This document shows, in pieces, positions 1 through 7,731 of a stretch of 10,702 nucleotides of DNA. The position numbers and the translations under genes are program-made. The notes under the pieces are model-generated. The model did no database searches. It saw only the letters and a list, made by a program, of their open reading frames with translations, and was not told the origin of the DNA. Origin of the DNA: Rhodospirillales bacterium (GTDB lineage: Bacteria > Pseudomonadota > Alphaproteobacteria > Micavibrionales > UBA2020); contig JAHFPI010000055.1 of assembly GCA_023266795.1 (NCBI GenBank), positions 1 through 10,702 of the forward strand, read 5' to 3'. Within the stretch, counting starts at the first letter, position 1. Each line of letters starts with the position of its first letter.

Positions 1-1360
1 GATCGGGGGTATCGAAATCACCCATGCGGTGAATTGCGGCTTTTCGGCAGATCTGTCGAATGCAATTGCCGACCGCGCCATGTTCCATTCGGATAACACT
101 TATTACCTCGGCAATGCCACCGTCACCAGTTACCGCTGCAAAACGCACAAGGTTTCCAATACCGCTTTTCGTGGTTTCGGCGGGCCTCAGGGTATGGTGG
201 TGATTGAATACATCATGGATGAAATCGCCCGCTCCCTCGGCAAAGAGCCGCTCGATGTCAGGAAAGCCAATCTTTATGATGCAAAGGGAAAGCTGGGCAA
301 ACGCTGCCTGACTCATTATCACATGACAGTCGAGGATAACATCATCCGGGATATTCTTTCCCAACTGGAGAAAACCGGCGATTACGCCTGCCGTGTCAAA
401 GAAATAAAAGCCTTCAACGCCCAAAGCAAAATCCTCAAAAAAGGCATCGCCCTGACGCCGGTAAAATTCGGCATCAGCTTTACCCTGACCATGCTCAATC
501 AGGCAGGAGCTCTGGTGCATGTGTATAAGGACGGCAGCGTGCAGCTCAATCATGGCGGCACGGAGATGGGGCAGGGGCTGCACACCAAGGTGGCGCAGGT
601 GGTGGCGGATGAATTTGGCATCGGCATCGACCGCGTGAAAATCACCGCGACCAGCACCGGAAAAGTGCCGAACACTTCCGCGACGGCGGCTTCCAGCGGC
701 TCCGACATGAACGGCAAGGCGGCGCAGACTGCGGCGCGGACGATCAAAGACCGCCTGACGGCTCTGGCAGCAGGGCGGGAGATGCCGTTCAAGGAACTGG
801 TGCAGCTTGCCTATGCCAGCCGCATTTCCCTCTCCTCGACCGGGTTTTACGCGACACCGAAAATAGACTGGGACAGGAAGGCGGCCAAAGGCCGGCCTTT
901 CTTCTATTTCGCCTATGGCGCGGCAATATCGGAAGTGATCGTCGATACGCTGACGGGTGAATATAATATTTTACGCTCCGATATCCTGCATGATGTCGGG
1001 CGCTCGCTTAATCCCGCAATTGACATCGGCCAGATCGAAGGCGGTTTCGTGCAGGGGGCGGGGTGGCTGACGTCCGAGGAATTGTGGTGGAACGACAAGG
1101 GCGTGCTGAAAACCCATGCGCCCAGCACCTATAAAATCCCGACAGGCCGCGATATGCCGAAGGATTTTCGTGTGACGCTTTTCAAGGGCGATAACCCCGA
1201 GGATACCATCCATCGCTCCAAAGCCGTCGGTGAGCCGCCACTGATGCTGGCGATATCGGTTTTTCTGGCGATCAAGGATGCCATTGCCGCTGTGAAAGAC
1301 AAACCGCATCTCAACGCCCCCGCCACGCCGGAAGAAGTGCTCAAGGCGGTGATGCGATGA
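1..1360 (+). CDS. xdhB: Xanthine dehydrogenase, molybdopterin-binding (large) subunit, 3' part
   Basis: This is the C-terminal part of the molybdenum-cofactor subunit, which hydroxylates hypoxanthine and xanthine to urate. The frame is open from base 2, so the gene begins left of the window. Active-site residues known from bovine xanthine oxidase can be matched: Arg880 (bases 74-76, in DRAMFH), Phe911 and Phe914 in FRGFGGPQG (167-193), Phe1009 in KFGISFT (479-481), Ala1078-Ala1079 in SATAAS (686-691), and the catalytic Glu1261 in VGEPPL (Glu at 1232-1234). The GGTEMGQGLHTK cofactor motif is also present. All visible key residues are intact, so the enzyme is probably active. The FAD/iron-sulphur subunit (xdhA) is expected upstream. 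Its stop overlaps the xdhC start by 4 bases (ATGA), pointing to co-translation with its maturation factor. Confidence 0.97.
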   Translation, partial: IGGIEITHAVNCGFSADLSNAIADRAMFHSDNTYYLGNATVTSYRCKTHKVSNTAFRGFGGPQGMVVIEYIMDEIARSLGKEPLDVRKANLYDAKGKLGKRCLTHYHMTVEDNIIRDILSQLEKTGDYACRVKEIKAFNAQSKILKKGIALTPVKFGISFTLTMLNQAGALVHVYKDGSVQLNHGGTEMGQGLHTKVAQVVADEFGIGIDRVKITATSTGKVPNTSATAASSGSDMNGKAAQTAARTIKDRLTALAAGREMPFKELVQLAYASRISLSSTGFYATPKIDWDRKAAKGRPFFYFAYGAAISEVIVDTLTGEYNILRSDILHDVGRSLNPAIDIGQIEGGFVQGAGWLTSEELWWNDKGVLKTHAPSTYKIPTGRDMPKDFRVTLFKGDNPEDTIHRSKAVGEPPLMLAISVFLAIKDAIAAVKDKPHLNAPATPEEVLKAVMR

Positions 1361-2151
1361 GTGCCAGTCATGAATGGCTTTCCGCGCTGTCCGCCCTGCG
1401 GGATAAGGATATTCCCTGCGTTCTGATTACGGTGATGGAAGCCAAGGGTTCCACACCGCGCGAGGCGGGGACGAAAATGGTCGTCACGGCGGACCAGCAG
1501 TTCGGCACCATCGGCGGCGGCAATCTGGAGTTTCAGGCGATTGACGAGGCGCGGAAGCTGCTTGCCTCCGCTTCCTCATCCGCAAAGACCAAAGATTATC
1601 CTCTCGGTCCCGCGCTGGCGCAATGCTGTGGTGGGGCGGTGACGGTGTTTCTGGAGCCGTTCGTTTCTTCCGGCAAAACGGTGCTGCTGTTCGGCGCAGG
1701 GCATGTCGGGAAGGAAGTCGTCAAGGTGCTGGAAGGACTGCCCATCAAGGTACGCTGGGTGGATGAAAGGGCAGGGGAGTTTCCGGCGGAAGCGCCGAAG
1801 AACTGCGAAAAGATCGTCACGGCGCGGCCCCTGTCGAAGCTGCAGGATGTTTCCGGCAAGACATATATTGTCGTGATGACGCACAGCCACAATCTTGATT
1901 TCGAGATTGTTAAAGCGGCGCTGGAGCAGGGCAGCTTCGCCTATCTCGGTCTGATCGGTTCGGATACCAAGTCTGCGCGGTTCAGGAAACGCCTGACCGC
2001 CGCCGGTCTGGACGTCAGCCGTCTGACCTGCCCCATCGGCATCGAAGGTATCAACGGCAAACACCCGCGCGAAATCGCAATTGCCGTCGCGGCGGAGCTG
2101 CTCAGCCTCGGTCTGATGCCGCGCGAAGCAAAACGTGAGGATGCTGCATGA
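1357..2151 (+). CDS. xdhC: XdhC, molybdenum cofactor insertion/sulfuration factor for xanthine dehydrogenase
   Basis: The 264-residue product belongs to the XdhC/CoxI family. These are cytosolic chaperones that bind molybdenum cofactor, help its sulfuration and deliver it to the XdhB subunit; they are not part of the final enzyme. Seen in the sequence: GSTPREAG (residues 31-38), GTIGGG (50-55), the conserved QCCGG (89-93), a Rossmann-type GAGHVG (113-118), THSH (175-178), YLGLIGS (196-202) and the family's C-terminal block PIGIEGINGKHPREIAIAVA (226-245). Length is near normal for the family. The ATG sits in the ATGA overlap with xdhB, and its own stop overlaps the malate synthase start in the same way. 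Placement directly after xdhB is the usual arrangement and supports the assignment over other CoxI-like proteins. Confidence 0.95.
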   Translation: MSASHEWLSALSALRDKDIPCVLITVMEAKGSTPREAGTKMVVTADQQFGTIGGGNLEFQAIDEARKLLASASSSAKTKDYPLGPALAQCCGGAVTVFLEPFVSSGKTVLLFGAGHVGKEVVKVLEGLPIKVRWVDERAGEFPAEAPKNCEKIVTARPLSKLQDVSGKTYIVVMTHSHNLDFEIVKAALEQGSFAYLGLIGSDTKSARFRKRLTAAGLDVSRLTCPIGIEGINGKHPREIAIAVAAELLSLGLMPREAKREDAA

Positions 2152-3701
2152 AATACGGACTAAAAGTTAACGCGCCGGTCATTGCCGGACAGGAAAGAAT
2201 TTTTACGCCTGAGGCCGTGCAGTTCCTGCTCGGGTTGGAAGAGAAATTCGGGGCGCGGCGGCGTGCGTTGATGGAAGACCGCGTCAAACGTCAGACGGTG
2301 CTCGATAAAACAGGCACACTGGATTTTCTGCCGGAGACGGCGGGGATACGGGCGGCGGACTGGTCGATCCGTCCGGTGCCGGAGGATTTGCAGGATCGCC
2401 GGGTCGAGATCACCGGCCCCGTGGACCGCAAGATGGTCATCAATGCGCTCAATTCCGGCGCCAGTGTTTTTATGGCGGACTTCGAGGATTCCAATACGCC
2501 GACATGGGCAAACCAGATCAACGGGCAGATTAACCTGCTCGACGCCAATCTGGGCACAATTCATTTTTCCGATCCGTCATCGGGTAAGGAATACCGGTTG
2601 AAAGGCAATCCTGCCGTGCTGATGGTGCGTCCGCGCGGATTGCATATGGAGGAAAAGCATTTGCTGCTGGAGGGCGTTCCGCTTTCCGCATCGTTTTTCG
2701 ATTTTGGACTTTACCTGTTTCATAACCGGAAAAAGCCCTATTTCTACCTGCCGAAGCTGGAAAGCTATCATGAGGCGCGGCTGTGGAGCGAGGTGCTGGT
2801 TTATGCCGAGGATACGCTGCATCTTAAGCGCGGAACCATCCGTGTCACCGTGCTGATCGAGACGATCACCGCCGCCTTCCAGATGGATGAAATCCTCTCC
2901 GAGCTGCGGGAGCATATCACCGGACTGAACTGCGGACGTTGGGATTATATTTTCAGTTTCATCAAGCGTTTTGCCAATCACAGCCGCTGCGTCCTGCCGG
3001 ACAGGGGCGAGGTGCTTATGACCTGCCATTTCCTGCATTCCTACAGCCAGTTGCTGATTAAAACCTGCCACCGCCGCAAGGCGCATGCGATGGGCGGTAT
3101 GGCGGCGCAGATTCCGATCAAAAACGACGAGGAGGCGAACCGGATCGCCCTTGGAAAATTTGTTGCGGATAAAAGGCGCGAGGCCGCAGACGGTCATGAC
3201 GGGACGTGGGTGGCGCATCCGGGGCTGGTGGAAAAGGCGCGGGAGATATTTGATCACGACATGCCAAGCGCCAACCAGCTCGGCAAAATGCGGGAGGATG
3301 TGAAGGTCGCCGCGCAGGATCTTCTGGCCATTCCGGTCGGGTCGATTACCGAGGAAGGCGTGCGCAAGAACATCAATATCGGCCTGCTTTACCTGAAGGC
3401 ATGGCTCGGCGGCAACGGCTGCGTGCCGCTTTATCACCTGATGGAGGACGCCGCCACCGCTGAAATCTCCCGCACCCAGCTCTGGCAATGGCGGCACCAT
3501 AAGGCCAAGCTAAAAGACGGCAGGGTGATTGACGATGCCCTGATGAAAGCTTTTCTGAAAGAGGAGTCGAGGAAACTTGAGGGTGACAAATATTCGCAGG
3601 ATGCCATCCGTTTATTTGAGGGGTTGGTGATGTCGCCGGTGCTGGAAGAATTCCTGACGACGAAAGCCTATGACATGATACTTGCTTATGAGAGGGAATA
3701 G
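2148..3701 (+). CDS. aceB: Malate synthase A
   Basis: The 517-residue product condenses glyoxylate with acetyl-CoA to give malate. It has the length of the A isoform (the G isoform is over 700 residues). The family signature is present at residues 254-269 (REHITGLNCGRWDYIF). Matching the family, the likely active-site residues are Arg163 in RPRGLH, the metal-binding Glu238 in LIET, and the catalytic Asp434 in MEDAATAEIS. The start ATG overlaps the xdhC stop (ATGA) and has GAGG 7 bases upstream. No isocitrate lyase is visible, so the placement suggests it uses glyoxylate from ureidoglycolate in purine breakdown, not from the glyoxylate shunt. That role is inferred from context. The symbol follows the A-type family; an organism may carry another copy. 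Confidence 0.95.
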   Translation: MKYGLKVNAPVIAGQERIFTPEAVQFLLGLEEKFGARRRALMEDRVKRQTVLDKTGTLDFLPETAGIRAADWSIRPVPEDLQDRRVEITGPVDRKMVINALNSGASVFMADFEDSNTPTWANQINGQINLLDANLGTIHFSDPSSGKEYRLKGNPAVLMVRPRGLHMEEKHLLLEGVPLSASFFDFGLYLFHNRKKPYFYLPKLESYHEARLWSEVLVYAEDTLHLKRGTIRVTVLIETITAAFQMDEILSELREHITGLNCGRWDYIFSFIKRFANHSRCVLPDRGEVLMTCHFLHSYSQLLIKTCHRRKAHAMGGMAAQIPIKNDEEANRIALGKFVADKRREAADGHDGTWVAHPGLVEKAREIFDHDMPSANQLGKMREDVKVAAQDLLAIPVGSITEEGVRKNINIGLLYLKAWLGGNGCVPLYHLMEDAATAEISRTQLWQWRHHKAKLKDGRVIDDALMKAFLKEESRKLEGDKYSQDAIRLFEGLVMSPVLEEFLTTKAYDMILAYERE

Positions 3702-3703
3702 AC

Positions 3704-4900
3704 ATGGAGATTGATTTTGCCGCATGGCTCGGCCTTGCGCTGCGCTGGTTTCACCTGATTACGGGGATCGCCTGGATCGGGTCGTCATTTTACTTCATCT
3801 GGCTCGACAACAGTCAGACGCCGCCTGCTGACAAGGCGGACAAGGCAGCCGGTGTTACGGGCGAATTGTGGGCGGTGCATGGCGGCGGTTTTTATCATAA
3901 AAAGAAATACGCCGTTGCGCCGGCGCATATGCCTGAAGACCTGCATTGGTTCAAATGGGAGGCCTATTTCACATGGATCAGCGGTTTCCTGCTGTTGTCG
4001 CTGGTTTATTATTATGGCGCAAGTGTATATCTCATCGACCGCGCTAAAATGGACATCGATCCGCTGGAAGCAACGCTTATCGGCCTCGGCTTTATTGTCG
4101 GCGGCTGGGTATTTTATGATACGCTGTGCAAGACCGCCATCGGCAAAAACAACCGCGTGTTCGGCTGCATCTGGTTTGCCGCGCTGACGGCTGCGGCTTA
4201 TGCACTGAACCATATTTTTTCAGGACGCGGCGCGTATATCCATGTCGGCGCGATTATCGGCACGGTGATGGCGGCAAATGTGTTCATGGTGATCATCCCG
4301 AACCAGAAAAAAGTCGTCGCAGCCCTGCTGGCGGGGGAGAAGCCTTCTCCGCAGCTCGGCATAAAGGCCAAGCAGCGCTCGGTGCATAACAACTACATGA
4401 CCCTGCCGGTGCTGCTCGTTATGATTAGCAACCATTATCCGATGCTGTTCGGCAATGCCGATAACTGGCTGATACTGGCGGGCCTCAGCGCCTCCGTCTG
4501 GCCGATCCGGCAGTTTTTTATCCTGCATCATAAGGGCAAGACGAATTACTGGTATCCTATTGTCGGTGTTGCCGGGTTTATCGGCGTGATGTTGTTTGCT
4601 TCCGCCGGTACGCAGCCGGTGGCTGCAACGGACAAAGTTTCCGCTGCCGAAGTGCGCGCCATCATCCGGACGCATTGCAGCGCCTGCCACAGCGATATGC
4701 CGACGCATACGGGCATTTTTGCGGCGCCCGCAGGCGTCATGTTCGATAAAATGTGGGAGGTCAGGAAATACGCCGCGCAAATCCGCGAGCAGGCTGTTGC
4801 GCACGATACTATGCCTCTCGGCAACGAAACCGGCATGACAGCGGAGGAACGGCGCAAGCTGGGCGCCGGACTGGCGGCGGCGGAGGAAAAGAAAGAGTAA
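3704..4900 (+). CDS. puuD: PuuD-type membrane urate oxidase (urate hydroxylase) with C-terminal cytochrome c domain
   Basis: The 398-residue protein combines an N-terminal membrane domain (residues 1-300, about eight hydrophobic helices, near 8-32, 86-106, 125-143, 154-172, 177-197, 231-249, 254-272, 283-301) with a cytochrome c domain. The haem motif is CSACH at 325-329 and the probable axial methionine is Met370 in DTMPLG. In this family the membrane domain oxidises urate to 5-hydroxyisourate and passes electrons to cytochrome c, so no hydrogen peroxide is made, unlike soluble uricase. Histidines and tryptophans in the first helices (RWFHLITGIAWIG) are typical of the family. A GAGAGGGA ribosome site lies 6 bases before the ATG, which is 2 bases after the malate synthase stop. 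It is the last gene of the operon; no clear intrinsic terminator is seen in the 46 bases before the convergent next gene. Confidence 0.95.
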   Translation: MEIDFAAWLGLALRWFHLITGIAWIGSSFYFIWLDNSQTPPADKADKAAGVTGELWAVHGGGFYHKKKYAVAPAHMPEDLHWFKWEAYFTWISGFLLLSLVYYYGASVYLIDRAKMDIDPLEATLIGLGFIVGGWVFYDTLCKTAIGKNNRVFGCIWFAALTAAAYALNHIFSGRGAYIHVGAIIGTVMAANVFMVIIPNQKKVVAALLAGEKPSPQLGIKAKQRSVHNNYMTLPVLLVMISNHYPMLFGNADNWLILAGLSASVWPIRQFFILHHKGKTNYWYPIVGVAGFIGVMLFASAGTQPVAATDKVSAAEVRAIIRTHCSACHSDMPTHTGIFAAPAGVMFDKMWEVRKYAAQIREQAVAHDTMPLGNETGMTAEERRKLGAGLAAAEEKKE

Positions 4901-4946
4901 TGATCAAAGACAGGATTGTTTCCGGCTGAACCGGCGGATCACGCGT

Positions 4947-5579
4947 CTAGTAGTGGTACAAAACGCCGACGATCATGTAGATGCCCTCTATTTTCTTCTG
5001 GAGGACTTTCTTTTTGTCCTGGGAATTTAAATCCATGAAGTAATAATTGTTGTTATCATGACTGAGGTATTTGCAGATGCAGATATTCTTGTTCTTCTCA
5101 TAGACGCAGTGCCCGTTCTCTACGGGATGCTTCTGCCTGTTGATAAAAACTGTATGTCCGTGCCTGTAGACAGGCTCCAGATCGTTCCCCTGAATGCGGA
5201 GGCCTGAAGAATAACGGGATGAATTATCAAGACCGGGAAAAAATGGTGTCCATTCTATCGGGATGTCCTTCTCCCAATTGATGGACTGTTTTATTTTTGT
5301 GTCGGCGGTGTAGCTATAAACAGCTATCCCATTACCTGTCAGGATTTTTTGCGAAAGCCGCCGATGTGCCGGAGGAGGCGGGTTCTCCCCTGTCAGCAGC
5401 CATTTTGCGCTGGCCTCCAGCGTATCCGCAAGTTCAAGAAGATAACGCGGCCGCCGCACTTCGCCGCTTTCCAGTTTTTCGTAGGCCTGCTGCGTAATTC
5501 CACAGGCTTGCGCAACCTTCGTCTGGGTAAGCCCCAGCGCCTTCCGGCGCGACTTGGCCCGTTCCCCAACAATCCCCAT
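4947..5579 (-). CDS. XRE-family repressor with S24/LexA-like C-terminal domain lacking the catalytic serine
   Basis: The 210-residue product has a Cro/CI-type helix-turn-helix at about residues 8-61 (RRKALGLTQTKVAQACGITQ onward), a proline-rich linker (67-71), and a C-terminal part that aligns by eye with the LexA/CI S24 fold. In LexA-type proteins the nucleophile lies in G-x-S-M; here the same place reads GNDLEP (131-136), with Asp133 where serine should be. The general-base lysine appears kept (Lys170 in ICKYLS), and the later part (181-208) follows the family pattern. No Ala-Gly or Cys-Gly cleavage site is evident in the linker. It is therefore likely a non-cleaving repressor, perhaps using the domain for dimerisation. 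It is divergent from the small HTH gene to the right and convergent with puuD. Start ATG has AAAGG about 10 bases upstream. Confidence 0.85.
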   Translation of the reverse strand: MGIVGERAKSRRKALGLTQTKVAQACGITQQAYEKLESGEVRRPRYLLELADTLEASAKWLLTGENPPPPAHRRLSQKILTGNGIAVYSYTADTKIKQSINWEKDIPIEWTPFFPGLDNSSRYSSGLRIQGNDLEPVYRHGHTVFINRQKHPVENGHCVYEKNKNICICKYLSHDNNNYYFMDLNSQDKKKVLQKKIEGIYMIVGVLYHY

Positions 5580-5680
5580 AAAATGAATACCTTTAATTGT
5601 AAGAAAAAAATGATTTCAAGCGCGCAATCCTAATTTTCCTATAATAATCATGAAACGATCAGAAAGTAGCCTTAATTTAG

Positions 5681-5722
5681 TTGTTATTATTATTGACAAA
5701 TGACAACCAAACTTGTTATTAT
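5681..5722. promoter_or_regulatory. Cluster of four TTGTYA half-sites, probable repressor operators
   Basis: Half-sites are TTGTTA at 5681-5686, its inverted form TGACAA at 5694-5699, TGACAA again at 5701-5706, and TTGTTA at 5713-5718. They form one inverted pair with a 7-base gap and a second, oppositely oriented pair with a 6-base gap. The outer copies extend to an identical 10-mer, TTGTTATTAT, at 5681-5690 and 5713-5722, 32 bases apart, about three helical turns. They cover the predicted promoter, as expected for XRE repressor binding. Function is inferred. Confidence 0.5.
5693..5722 (+). promoter_or_regulatory. Sigma70-type promoter for the small HTH gene
   Basis: A perfect TTGACA (-35) at 5693-5698 is followed after 18 bases by TATTAT (5 of 6 to the -10 consensus) at 5717-5722. 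Transcription would begin near 5729. An ATG at 5700 that would lengthen the downstream gene lies between the two boxes and so could not be on this transcript. Confidence 0.6.
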
Positions 5723-5789
5723 CAGCATGACTTCATTGGTTTTATTAGTAGCATATTTTTGCGCTACAGACTTAGGGAAAACGCATCAA

Positions 5790-6110
5790 ATGGATACTTT
5801 CAAGAAACGACTGAAATTTTATATGATCCGGGAGGGGCTCAACCCTGCAAGCCTTTCAAGGAAAGCGCAGCTGAACATCACCGCTGTGCGGGATATTCTT
5901 GAACATGAGGGAAATCCTAATACCGGGATCAACACTTTTCTCAAGCTCTGCCGTGCGCTTGGCGTGACCGGGTACCAGCTTTCGCCGGAAGGCGCCAAGC
6001 TTTATCCTCTTCATGTGCGCCGTCTGCTGGATAAAGCGATAGACGGCCAGATGTCGAAGAAAACTGTTAAAAAGAGCATCGGAAAAAAGAAGCGGTCTCT
6101 TACTTCGTAA
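5790..6110 (+). CDS. Small XRE/Cro-like helix-turn-helix protein
   Basis: From the ATG at 5790 the product is 106 residues. Residues 5-60 read as a Cro/CI-like HTH: a first helix (FKKRLKFYMIREGL), a turn with PASLSRKAQLNITAVRDIL, and a third region (NTFLKLCRALGV) typical of XRE domains. The C-terminus is lysine-rich (KKTVKKSIGKKKR), which could add non-specific DNA binding. The frame stays open upstream to an ATG at 5700, but that start has no ribosome site and lies inside the predicted promoter; AGGG at 5774-5777 favours 5790, although its 12-base spacing is long. Divergent from the S24-like repressor, it may be the Cro-like partner of a two-repressor switch. Specific targets are unknown. 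Confidence 0.75.
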   Translation: MDTFKKRLKFYMIREGLNPASLSRKAQLNITAVRDILEHEGNPNTGINTFLKLCRALGVTGYQLSPEGAKLYPLHVRRLLDKAIDGQMSKKTVKKSIGKKKRSLTS

Positions 6111-6141
6111 AAGCTCCATTGTTTGTGTGCTGAGCAAACGA

Positions 6142-6189
6142 AGCTGCTCTGAATTAGGGCGCTTGCAGCTGTGGATTTTGTTTTTTATT
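6142..6189 (+). terminator. Possible intrinsic terminator after the small HTH gene
   Basis: AGCTGC (6142-6147) and GCAGCT (6165-6170) form a 6-bp stem with a 17-base loop, followed shortly by a T-rich run (6175-6189). The stem is short for its loop, so strength is doubtful. A second weak repeat, GTTTG/CAAAC, lies just upstream at 6121-6139. The site lies between two convergent genes and the T-run enters the 3' end of emrB. Confidence 0.35.
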
Positions 6190-7720
6190 TCCTGATCATC
6201 TCGGGAATTTCATCTGATTTCCTGTGATGCGGGTTGCGCAGTAAAAAGACCATCGGCATGATGGCGATGACGACCCACATCATCACCTTGAAATCATCGA
6301 TATAGGCGATCGTCGCCGCCTGCCTGTTGATTTCGGCATCCAGCAGGGCAAGGGCGGCGTGGCTGCCGGGAATCGTATTTTCTGACACATGGTTGGCGGC
6401 AATGCCCATTTTGTACGGGGTGATATTTTCTCCCAGATAGGAATGGTTGGTCTGGATATTCTTGCCTAGAAGCGAGATGACGATCGAAACGCCAAGGCTG
6501 CTGCCCGTGTTGCGCATAAGGCTGAACAGGCCGGCGGCCTCCGTTCTTAATTTTCCTTCGAGGGTGGAGAACGAGAGCGTGCTTAACGGCGTAAAAATGA
6601 ACCCGAGGCCGAACCCCTGCACGACACCTGTGCGTATGAGCATGGCCTCCGGCACAAAGGGGGCGAAGGCGGTCATTTCCCAAAGCGAGACGGCCGTGAG
6701 GCCCAGTCCCAGGAGAATCAGGGCTCTCGGGTCTATTTTTCCCGCCGTCTTGCCCACGAAGATCATTGCGGCCATTGTCCCGATGCCGCGCGGAGCCATA
6801 AGAATGCCGACATCAAGCACAGGGTATCCCATTACATTCTGCATGTAGGGTGGCAGCAGGGTCATCGTCGCCAGCAGGATAATCCCGACAAAGAAGATAA
6901 AGATTGTGCCTGTCAGCATATTTCTGTCGCGCAGCAGCGCAGGGCTTAGGAAAGGATGCCGGGCAAAAACAGAATGCGTGACAAACAGCCACAGGCAGGC
7001 CGCGATAAGCCCGCAGTAAAACAAAATCTCTTTCGAGCTGAACCAGTCCGTCTGACCGCCCCGGTCAAGCATCAATTGCAAGGCGCCGATAGCGAGGCTC
7101 AAGGTAAAAAAACCGAACATATCAAAGGGGCGGTCGTGCCGCTCGGTTTCTGGCAGGAACGCGGTAATGCCGAGGAAAGAGATAATCCCGACAGGCAAGT
7201 TGATGTAAAATACCCAGCGCCAGTTATAATATTCCGTCAGATACCCGCCAAGCGTGGGCCCGAGGATCGGCCCGATCATCACGCCTACGCCCCACAGGGC
7301 CATGGCCGAGGTGTGCTTTTCTTTGGGGTTGATGTCCAGCAGCGTGGACTGCGACAGCGGCACCAGCGCCGCGCCGAAAAGCCCCTGCAAAAGCCGGAAC
7401 ATGACCATTTCTTCAATGGAGGTGGCAATGCCGCACAACAGCGATGTCAGCGTGAAGCCGATAATCGCGATCTGGAAGATTTTTTTCCTGCCGAACCTCC
7501 CTGTCAGCCAGCCCGTCGGCAGCGTCGCAATGGCCGAGGCGACGATGTAGGATGTCAGCACCCAGGTAATCTGGTCCTGCGTGGCGGAAAGGCTTCCCTG
7601 CATATGGGGCAGGGCGACGTTGGCGATCGTCGTGTCAAGCACCTGCATGATCGTGGCGAGCATGGCAAAGAGCGTGATCATTCCCTTGAAAGGCACGGCA
7701 TTGGCGGTGCTTGCGGTCAT
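6185..7720 (-). CDS. emrB: EmrB-type multidrug efflux permease (MFS, DHA2 family, 14 helices)
   Basis: The 511-residue inner-membrane protein is a proton-driven drug exporter. Family marks are LDTTIANVALP at residues 28-38 (DHA2 motif in helix 1), the MFS motif A loop GWLTGRFGRKK at 70-80, motif C (GxxxGPxLGG) at about 144-161, and NWRWVFYINLPVG at 166-178. Length and hydrophobic pattern fit the 14-helix EmrB/QacA group. The start ATG has AGGAAAGG 3 bases upstream and lies 11 bases after the emrA stop, so the two are co-transcribed. With EmrA it would send substrates through the periplasm to a TolC-like channel, which is not encoded here. Substrates cannot be read from the sequence; hydrophobic, weakly acidic compounds are typical for EmrAB. 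Confidence 0.93.
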   Translation of the reverse strand: MTASTANAVPFKGMITLFAMLATIMQVLDTTIANVALPHMQGSLSATQDQITWVLTSYIVASAIATLPTGWLTGRFGRKKIFQIAIIGFTLTSLLCGIATSIEEMVMFRLLQGLFGAALVPLSQSTLLDINPKEKHTSAMALWGVGVMIGPILGPTLGGYLTEYYNWRWVFYINLPVGIISFLGITAFLPETERHDRPFDMFGFFTLSLAIGALQLMLDRGGQTDWFSSKEILFYCGLIAACLWLFVTHSVFARHPFLSPALLRDRNMLTGTIFIFFVGIILLATMTLLPPYMQNVMGYPVLDVGILMAPRGIGTMAAMIFVGKTAGKIDPRALILLGLGLTAVSLWEMTAFAPFVPEAMLIRTGVVQGFGLGFIFTPLSTLSFSTLEGKLRTEAAGLFSLMRNTGSSLGVSIVISLLGKNIQTNHSYLGENITPYKMGIAANHVSENTIPGSHAALALLDAEINRQAATIAYIDDFKVMMWVVIAIMPMVFLLRNPHHRKSDEIPEMIRK

Positions 7721-7731
7721 GGGCCTTTCCT

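Larger units (their letters stand above)
5580..5789. promoter_or_regulatory. AT-rich divergent control region between two XRE regulators
   Basis: This 210-base gap separates the starts of the S24-like repressor (minus strand) and the small HTH gene (plus strand). It is much richer in A and T than the genes around it. The right half carries a good plus-strand promoter and four related half-sites (listed separately). A near copy of the half-site in inverted orientation lies at 5641-5650 (8 of 10 bases), closer to the S24-like gene. I see no convincing -35/-10 pair for the minus-strand gene, although TATTAT- and TATAGG-like stretches occur near 5637-5650. Confidence 0.6.

Noticed and set aside
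2577..3500. A 307-codon open frame on the minus strand within malate synthase.
   Set aside because: The plus-strand frame is an intact, motif-rich malate synthase; the antisense product shows no family features.
4901..4946. CCGG-CTGAA-CCGG and TGATC...GATCA repeats as a terminator between puuD and the S24-like gene.
   Set aside because: The stems are only 4-5 bp and no T-run follows on either strand.
5700..5789. An upstream start that would add 30 residues, including a hydrophobic segment, to the small HTH protein.
   Set aside because: No ribosome site precedes it and it lies between the -35 and -10 boxes of the likely promoter, so it would not be transcribed from there.
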